DNA of 64,000 bases from Mytilus edulis (taxonomy: Eukaryota; Mollusca; Bivalvia; Mytilida; Mytilidae): assembly GCF_963676685.1 (NCBI RefSeq), contig NC_092352.1, forward strand, positions 21,843,117 through 21,907,116, read 5' to 3'. Both the position numbers and the translations under genes were made by a program. Under the pieces are notes generated by a model. It was given only the letters and a program-made list of their open reading frames with translations. It was not told the DNA's origin and did not search any database. Below, in pieces: positions 56,640-64,000 of this stretch (the first letter of the stretch is position 1; the number at the start of each line of letters is the position of its first letter).

Positions 56640-56835
56640 AAAAAGAAGATGTGGTATGACTGCCAATGAGACAACTCTCCACAAGAGATAAAATGACACA
56701 GAAATTAACAAATATAGGTCACCGTACGGCTTTCAACAATGAGCAAAGCCCATACCGCATAGTCAGCTATAAAAGGCCCCGATATGACAATGTGAAACAA
56801 TTCAAACGAGAAAACTAACGGCCTTATTTATGTAC
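56640..56835 (-). repeat. dispersed repeat (minus), GCGGTATGGG type
   Basis: AAGAAGATGTGGTATGACTG, TAGGTCACCGTACGGC, CATACCGCATAGTCAGCTAT. Inverse of 62960-63170. Marks the right limit of the gene duplication. Confidence 0.75.
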
Positions 56836-56859
56836 AATATGAACGAACTAGAATGTGTC

Positions 56860-57300
56860 CATAGTTCACAGATGCCCCACTCGCACTATCATTTTCTATG
56901 TTTAGTGGACCCTGAAATGGGATAAAAACTCTAATTTGGCATTGAAATTAGAAAGATCATACCAAAGGGAACATGTATACTAAGTTTCAAGTTGATTGGA
57001 CTTCAACTTCATCAAAAACTACCTTAACCTAAAACTTTAACTTGAAATTTGCACTATCATTTTCTATGTTCAGTGCACCCTGAAAATGGGGTCAAAACTA
57101 TAATTTGGCATTTAAATTAGATAGATCATATCATAGGGCACATCATGAGTACTGAGTTTCAAGTTGGACTTAAAAAAAACTACCTTGACCAAAAACTTTA
57201 ACCTGAAGCGGGACAGACGGACGGACGAACGAACGGACGGACGGACGGACGAAAAGACGGACGAACGAGCGACCGGACGGACGCACAAACCAGAAAACAT
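56860..57300 (-). mobile_element. (GGAC)n-bearing element with internal duplication
   Basis: Inverse of 14798-15095. A unit of about 170 bp (GCACTATCATTTTCTATGTT onward) occurs twice, at 56884 and 57050. Ends in a GGACGGACGGAC tract at 57210-57285; the minus frame there is microsatellite translation. Confidence 0.7.
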
Positions 57301-58084
57301 AATGCCCCTCTACCATCGTTAAAATGTCCTTTAAAAGAATGTATCAATGAAGGATATACTAGCAGTGTTGTCAACCGGATACTTATTCTAAAGGTCTATT
57401 CCAAAATCTTCAATCTCAATCATTACAATTGTTTAGTAATATAACAAGCTAGCCCAGAAGTCAGTCCTTCTTTTGACACGAATATTCATTGACACGGTAA
57501 TCAATATACATTAGCTGTTTACATAATAAATGTGTCCGAAATACTTAGCATGTTCTATACCAGGAATGAGTTTTTATAGCTGTATTTGGCAAAACGTTTT
57601 GGAAATAATGGTTTGCCGTGTTCTTTAAGTTCGTATTTTATTTGGATTTTTTTAACTGTTGTTAGTCTTTTAATAGACGATACACGCGTCTGCCGTTAAA
57701 CAACTTTAATCCTGGTATCTATGATGAGATTATAATCAAAACTTTAGAATTTTGTAAGCTCTACAGTTCTGTTTCCCATGCTCAATTGAAAGATCGACGA
57801 TGTATTTGTTACCGTTGTAGATAGAACTTCCTTTTTGATTAGATGAGGAAAAATCCTACTTTGTAAAGAACCACATTGATTATATTAACTTTCACACAAA
57901 GATAATATCATCAAAATGATGAACTTGTGGATTGACAATGAATGGATAAAAATAAAGAGTATGATATGATTGGCAAGTAGGTTTACAATTATAGTCGCAG
58001 AAAAAGGAGAACTGAATAAGCTCCGGTTTACAGTTGTCCTAACAGTGGAAATAGAAGACCTTTAACAGGTTTGTTAATTCCTAG
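57301..58084. other. mostly unrecognised, one short dispersed repeat
   Basis: 57640-57725 is a diverged copy of the GCGTCTGGCG repeat (AGACGATACACGCGTCTGCC). No coding signal. Confidence 0.45.
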
Positions 58085-58261
58085 CATTGCACGGAAAGAA
58101 TTGCGAATATCCCCGTGCATTTATTCATATTTGATAATCTGGCTTGAGGGTCATTTACACCTGTGATACAATTATGAAAAGATCTCAGTCAAGAACGAGA
58201 GTTTCGATTGACGCTGGTAAGATTTATCTTTGAAAGGTGTTTTTGCTCAGCACTTCAAAAT

Positions 58262-58520
58262 CCGTGAAGGTATGGTAAAAGTAAGATGCAGTATGATTGT
58301 GAATGACACAACTGTCAAAACAATAAGTTGACATAAGTAATTATAGGTCAACATACGGCATACTACAATGAGGAACACACATACTGTACAGTTGACAATA
58401 AAAGACACGGCATTAGAAATGTAAAAAAATTCGAACGAGAAAATTAATGGCACAAGATAAGTAAAATCACAAAAATACTGAACTCCGAGAAAAAATGGCA
58501 AAATCAAAAGCTTTCCGTTT
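58262..58520 (-). repeat. dispersed repeat (minus) inserted in S3
   Basis: AAGTAAGATGCAGTATGATT, TATAGGTCAACATACGGC, AATTCGAACGAGAAAATTAA; a diverged relative of 56640-56835. The minus frame 58247-58507 is repeat sequence. Confidence 0.65.
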
Positions 58521-59065
58521 CTTATTTCAATTTAGGAATATGACAGGTGTTGTCCATTCAATTGATGTGTTTAAGCTTTTGATTTTGCCATTTGATTTGG
58601 GACTTTCCGTTTTGAATTTTCCTCGGAATTCAGTATTTTTGTGATTTTATTTTTTACAAACAATTGAGATAGACAATTGTGTCACACGTCTTATTTCGAA
58701 CAGTTTGAAAAAAAATAATTCACGACATTTTGGAAGCCCAGCGACAATAGGATTCCTTCAGCTTTTAACGTGATTTTTTCTTTTTATTAATGACATTTGA
58801 ACATGGGTAGACTACTGTTTCCTGTATTAAACGTTAACTTCTTATGAGAAATTGAAATTAATTTAAAATATCAATAAGTGGAAAACACAACTTAAAAAGA
58901 CAATAACAGATTGGTGTTGAGATTGACGTCAAATATGCGGCTGATGGTTAATGTATGAAGCATATTACAAAAACAGATTCCTTACTCCAATGAAAAATCA
59001 AATGTCAAGTCCTGGTTTAAACGCGAAAATCAAAAGCTCATATACATTTAACGAATTGAAAACCT

Positions 59066-59617
59066 GGGGTAGTGTTCTCGAAAGTATCCTAAGATTCGTC
59101 CTAAGTCATAGATAAGACGAGGTTTAGGATGGACTTAGGATCAGTTTAGGACACTCTTAAGTTGTGTATCGAAGCTGTCTAAGACGCATCTTATGTTAGG
59201 ACGACCTAAACATATGCTATGTGCGACATTTTAAAAAGTTAAAGTAATTGTTTGATAAAACATTTATTAAAGACAAAACCAATTAATAAAATAGTTTACG
59301 AAATTTCATAATTACATGCATGATTTCAAATTTTATTATAAAATAATATTATAAAAAAGGATTGTGATTTTAACTGGAAAACAATTTGTTTTGAAATGAG
59401 AATATTAAATTCTTAGTGTCATCGTTTCGTAAAACACGAAGTTCAAAGTTTAAAATCACAGTTCTTTATACGAGTCTATAATCGATGGTGCGTTTTATTT
59501 CATGTTCATCTTCACTTAAAAAGCATGCACAAAGTTAAGATGAAGACATGATGATCTTAAGACACATAAATAAATGTAATTTATCCTAAGTTAAGATAGC
59601 TTGGAGAACATGACCCC
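59066..59617 (+). mobile_element. GGGGT..ACCCC MITE, copy 3, in S3
   Basis: 552 bp, GGGGTAGTGTTCTCGAAAG to TTGGAGAACATGACCCC. Inserted after GAAAACCTGG; S1 (about 15385-15394) has the uninterrupted site GAAAACCTGGTTTTATAAC. Confidence 0.85.
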
Positions 59618-59749
59618 ATATTGTATAGCTAGCTACCATCTCATTTGTATGTCAGTCACATGGAATTTAAACATATTGACAACAATGTGTGAGCAAAACA
59701 AACAAACAAAAGGGTAAATTTGTCAAAAATTGGGGTACAGCAGTCCATA

Positions 59750-60660
59750 CACAAGAATGAAGGACATTTACTTTTTTTCATTAATCAGTAAACGTGCTAT
59801 GTCATTGATAAATCTTAGAAATAGTTATCATTGATGTAAACGGGAAACACTTATACCCTATTATAATTTTAAATATATCTTTTTTTATCTTAAATGTGAT
59901 AAAAAATTTCCATAGCAAGTGAACTTTTAGAAGGATTTCCAAATATGATTCTTCAAAAAAAAAATATTTTAAGTCCGCGTTTACCGTTGTCAATAGCCAT
60001 TTGAAAATAACATTCATATGTTTTTCTTTCCCCCCTATGTTTCTATTGTTGTTAATGTACCTTTGACTATGGGTTGATGCTTTAAACAAATCATAAAAAT
60101 TCCATTTTTTTTTGCAGTTAATTTTTCCATAGCAGATAAGATTGAAAAATGATGAAACAATCTAATTATCAAGAAACAAATATTTTGAATCAATGTTTTC
60201 TGTTGTCAACTGCATTTTGAAATGCAAACTCCAAACCTCCGTTCGACAGATGTCGTATGTACAGTATACAAATGGATCGACATAATAGAAAGGTTGACTT
60301 TATAATAGTTTCTGCTTTGTCCACTTTCATTATTTAGAAATAAAAAGGGGTAAATGTCATTGAAAGTTCTATCGAATTTTAAGAGATTAGATACAGAAAA
60401 ATGTATCAAAATGACGTATTTTGTTTATGAATATGATATACCGTGGCCATGGTATATTTCGATAAAAAAAATGAACAAAAGAACAACACAGATACATTCA
60501 AAACCGAGGTTATGTCAATTTACCAAAATTATGAAGACTTGATTTAAATACACATACGAGATAACATGTGTCATAATAAAATTATATCTCGGTGAGCAAT
60601 TTAAAACTATCAGAGTTTTGAAAAAACAATCTTAAACAACTTGGGTTATCTCGCTTGGAA
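59750..60660. other. unassigned insertion in S3
   Basis: Absent from S1 between ACAGCAGTC and TTAATGTCTATAAAACAAAC. No motif-bearing frame and no ends recognised. Confidence 0.5.
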
Positions 60661-61344
60661 ATGTCTAATATTCTTGAACATGCAGCGTTGTGTCATGATC
60701 TTAATAATATAATTTATAAAACAAACAACGTATTTTGTTCCAATGATATACGATGTATATGTATTTCTTAACAACCAAAAATACCCAAGTGTTTGTTTGT
60801 TAATTTCCTTTGTCTTCTTAATCGATGTGTGATACTCGAACATAGGTTAAAAACTGTATATACATACCGCTATCTTACATACTTAACATTTGAATTATAA
60901 TAATATTGATTAAATCGAATATGTACTGTAAAAGGTTTTTATCCAATTTGTATATAATGTAATGGTTCAGTAATTCTCATACTTATATTTGAGTAATGTA
61001 CGAATATTATGTTAATTGCAAACTGTAGTCTATAAAATAGTGTATTTAACGTTTTACAAAGAATGCAACTACCTACATTTTACCCCACCTGACGTCTGAT
61101 CTGAAGTAATGTGTTATTTTGCTTCCTTTCAATTTAGTATATAATTCATCTACCTTGTTTACTTGGACTTGTTTGACAACTTGTAATATATTTTCTTTCT
61201 CCTTGTAAGGTAAGATGGGTTAATATTTTACATCTACATCATAAGTGCAGACTAACTTATTTTTGCGTATAGGTTTGTTTATATGACCAAAGTTCTTGTG
61301 AAAATATTTATTTAGTACTTGCATGTACCGAAAGGAGTAGGTCC

Positions 61345-61935
61345 AGTAAAGGTCGAGTTTGGCCTCAAACGTCATGTTCATCTGACGAGAATTTTGTACA
61401 CTTTTTAAACACTTAAGTGTCTATTTCAGTTGATTCAATTAGTTCATGTGAAAGATTTTATCTAATTTACTCATTTTAAAAAACGCTCCAATTCAAGTTT
61501 AAATATAAAATTCTATCAATATGCCAAAAATGTCACTTTTCAGATGGTTTTTGTCAAAATAAGTGGCCGCATCCGTGTTCATCATGTATCATCAAATACA
61601 ACTTACATTTCAATTTTAAGAATGAACACAAATGCAGTCACTTTCATTTAAGACGGAAACTAAAATGCTAAAATTTTGAAGATTTCAGTAATTTAGCATG
61701 ACTTAATGATGCTAGTACCCTATACATGTGCATTGCATTGTCAAAAACAGCCCATGTTTATGTAGCAGAAGTATTCTACTTTCCAAAAATAACTCCAGAC
61801 CAACTCGCCATATACCCGATCTCTATTAGACCAAATGCAACCACTTTTCGATCTCTAGTCGGTTATATACGAGTTTACGTGCCTGCTACAAGTTTCTATA
61901 AAAGGGTGTGCAGATCTGATTAACTCTCATAACTT
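61345..61935. repeat. possible MITE remnant, GGAGTAGGTCCAGTAAAGGT type
   Basis: Starts AAAGGAGTAGGTCCAGTAAA, then TTGGCCTCAAACGTCATGTT. The wording resembles a TTAA-type repeat common in bivalves, but I cannot find both ends. Confidence 0.35.
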
Positions 61936-62049
61936 TTTTCAGCAAGAATATATTGTCCTTGTTATTTTGAAATGTACGAAAGATGAACTCCACGAAAATT
62001 TCCCCGTGGACAGTACTTAGCTGTACTTTTATAAATTTTAAAACAGAAG

Positions 62050-62245
62050 CAAAGGTACCAAACGAACAATCAAACCCAAAGGTCAAAAAACAAACCGACG
62101 CAGCCATGGAGAAAAACCAAAAACGACGACAAGACAAACAGCAGTCCACATAACACATTATAACTAAAAACTTAACAACACGAAACCCAACAAATACACA
62201 TTGCACCCGTCGTGTTGCTTAACATAAGCACCAATCCGGTGACAA
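62050..62245 (-). repeat. Penelope-like tail fragment (minus)
   Basis: TGCACCCGTCGTGTTGC and AACAACACGAAACCC on the plus strand are the complements of the tail landmarks at 51860-51950. Confidence 0.5.
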
Positions 62246-62955
62246 GTCCCATTTAGTGGTGTCATTTTCAAGAAAAGAGCAGTAAATCTAATAAATGATT
62301 AAATACAAACATTTCGAAATATTTTTGAAACGTAGAAAAAAAGGCAATACATATATACCAAAGCTTTAGTACAGTTTAAAAAAAAAGGGCATAATTACCT
62401 TTATTTTAAAATCACTCTTGACAATTTTATAACACATGAACTCGAGATGTCATACTTAAATAACTGTATCAGTGGTTTAATGATAAAACTACAAGTACCT
62501 TTACAATAGCACTGATGAACAAAATCATACTCTCTTGCCCCTCAACTGAACCTGCTGTTATTTTGAAATAGTGCATACGATAGTCTCGGTTTTGATACAT
62601 CTGGAGTATGGCTTCATCCAGATCTCAACGGTAATGCATCATATTCAATCATGAGGAACCGGTATAAGTGTTCTCCATATCGCCGGTCAGTGGGTGTTTT
62701 CTTCAATCAACGTCCTCTATTCAGTATGGTTGAAGAGTCAGACGCACTTCCATCTCTGTACCATATAAATTTGTAATCTGCGTCAACGAGGGCTAGTAGT
62801 GTGACTGAGAATTATCCTTTGTAGTTACAGTACAGTGTACCAGAGTCCTTTGGTCACTTTATCCTGACGCTTTAGCCTCCGCTCGCATATAACGTTATTT
62901 GATCTGTGAGAACGGAAACTAATATGTGAAATGGACAGACGTACTGACGAGCGGA
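62246..62955. other. non-coding stretch, nothing recognised
   Basis: No long frame or repeat ends seen. Confidence 0.35.
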
Positions 62956-62959
62956 TTAA

Positions 62960-63170
62960 CAAGAGTAAATAAGGCCGTTAGTTTTCTCGTTTGAACTGTT
63001 TTACATTGTCACTTCGGGGCCTTTTATAGCTGACTATGCGGTATGGGCTTTGTTCATTGTTAAAGGCCGTACGGTGACCTAAAGTTTTGAATGTCGGTGT
63101 CATTTTGGTCTCTTGTGGAGAAATGTTTCATTGGCAATCATACCACATCTTCTTCTTTTATAACACTAAA
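62960..63170 (+). repeat. dispersed repeat (plus), GCGGTATGGG type
   Basis: AGGCCGTTAGTTTTCTCGTT, CACTTCGGGGCCTTTTATAG, CTGACTATGCGGTATGGGCT, GGCAATCATACCACATCTTC. Confidence 0.75.
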
Positions 63171-63844
63171 TGTCTCCTTTGTTTTGGCGGGGCACCCTTT
63201 TACGATCAAGTCTATTAAGTCTGACCGAGACCGTGTTGAGTTCGAGCATTGTTGATTTGTTTTAGCTATAATCGAGTACAGATCTTGTAGAATAGTCCAA
63301 TGTTTATTCTAGTGGTGGTTGGGTTGGAGTCGTGATGGAGTCATAAAGAAGTCGTGAATTGTCGAGTTAAAGTCTTGTACAGTCGGATAGCGGTCGGGTA
63401 GAAGTCGTTAACAGGCCCGGTCAAGAATTCAGTCACGCTTGATCGTGGGAATTTGAGCAATCAGGATCATAGAGTTGATCTGATCGGCTGTGTGAACCTA
63501 GCTGATCTTGTGCGGGGACACTACATTTATTCGTTTTAAAAGTTTCTCATCCGAGTTCGTCGTGTTTGTATTTTTAAGAAAGACGGGTTTGAGTACATAC
63601 TGAAGGAATGATAGACTACTGCTTTCTGTGTACAGATTTAAAAAAAATGTTTTTAATTCGGCGACATAAGACCGGTCCGAAATAAATCGGGGAACAAGTT
63701 GTGAAATCATACAAATATGCGATATGATCTGTAATGGAAGTGTGAAATTTACAAGTATACGATATGATCTGTTACACAGTAATGAAATAATGTTTAATCG
63801 AAGTATTGACTCATTATTTGATTTGTAACGTCCGTTTTGAACAA
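63171..63844. other. non-coding stretch
   Basis: 63350-63420 shows GTCG-rich phrases (AGTCGTGAATTGTCGAG, TAGCGGTCGGGTAGAAGTCG), and GATATGATCTGT with ACAA.TAT recurs at 63720 and 63760. No gene. Confidence 0.4.
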
Positions 63845-64000
63845 ATTTTCAATAATTTTTAACATTTTTTTGCATTTTTCTGTGTAAAAATATTTAAATC
63901 AAAATATTATTTCAAAACGTTTTTTAAGGTTACCAGCTAGCCTGGAACGAATCTAACCTTGACTACCTGATGGTCTCTGTTTGGGATGCCTCAATTGGGA
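63845..64000 (+). repeat. low-copy repeat R, third copy, cut by the window end
   Basis: TTTTCTGTGTAAAAATA, GGTTACCAGCTAGCCTGGAA, GCCTCAATTGGGA; matches 11735-11860 and 47240-47370. Confidence 0.75.

Larger units (their letters stand above)
49346..56640 (+). repeat. main paralogous block, copy 2 (exons 2-4 and flanks of gene 2)
   Basis: Counterpart of 28835-34250. It begins at the uninterrupted junction GAGTTGCTTGAATAAA, the empty site of the 7.9-kb insertion. Confidence 0.85.
58085..61330 (+). repeat. segment S, copy 3, interrupted by three insertions
   Basis: Follows S1 in order. Interruptions relative to S1 are at 58215-58520 (a dispersed repeat), 59066-59617 (MITE) and about 59750-60660 (unassigned AT-rich DNA). 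The final part 60700-61330 matches 15530-16110 closely (CTGTATATACATACCGCTAT, GGTAAGATGGGTTAATATTT). Confidence 0.8.

Noticed and set aside
57112..57300. Minus frame of Arg/Ser/Pro repeats
   Set aside because: Translation of the GGAC microsatellite.

Overview
The window reads as nuclear DNA of a bivalve mollusc, most likely a mytilid mussel. It is AT-rich, its genes have GT/AG introns, and nearly all of the rest is repeats whose ends I recognise from mussel sequence: Penelope-like element tails, the GACGAAACGCGCGTCTGGCG dispersed repeat, a tRNA-headed SINE, and many terminal-inverted-repeat MITEs. The species call is inference from memory, not from a search.

The genes of interest are two members of the HSPA12 branch of the HSP70 ATPases, both on the + strand. 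Gene 1 (20219..32517) is complete: four exons with matching phases give 604 residues. Gene 2 (50246..54843) has exons 2 to 4 with the same boundaries and phases and an open frame, but no first exon is visible anywhere between the two. The paralogous block runs from about 20770 to 34250 in copy 1 and from about 49165 to 56640 in copy 2. Its left edge falls in a dispersed repeat inside intron 1, which would explain the missing exon. Gene 2 may be a 5'-truncated duplicate, or a second exon cassette spliced to the exon 1 of gene 1.

Layout: 0.8-4.2 kb, a degraded non-LTR reverse transcriptase (-) abutting a broken Penelope-like element (+). 7.6-9.7 kb, a second broken Penelope-like element. 10.2-14.1 kb, low-copy repeat R1 and two MITEs. 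14.4-19.2 kb, two copies (S1, S2) of a roughly 2-kb non-coding segment. 20.2-32.8 kb, HSPA12 gene 1, whose first intron holds a 7.9-kb composite insertion: a decayed TIR transposon of about 4.1 kb plus a gag-only LTR element. 33-48 kb, repeats, local duplications, a tRNA-derived SINE and repeat R2 split by a 1.7-kb insertion. 48-49 kb, a tandemly doubled SINE unit. 50.2-55.1 kb, HSPA12 gene 2. 55-64 kb, dispersed repeats, a third copy (S3) of the S segment, and the start of a third R copy at the right edge.

Because so much is duplicated inside the window, several mobile elements can be defined by comparison with their own empty sites: the 7.9-kb insertion, a TTAA-flanked MITE, a fold-back element, a GGGGT..ACCCC MITE and the 1.7-kb element in R2. 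All coordinates come from reading the sequence by eye; repeat boundaries are good to a few tens of bases unless a terminal motif is given.
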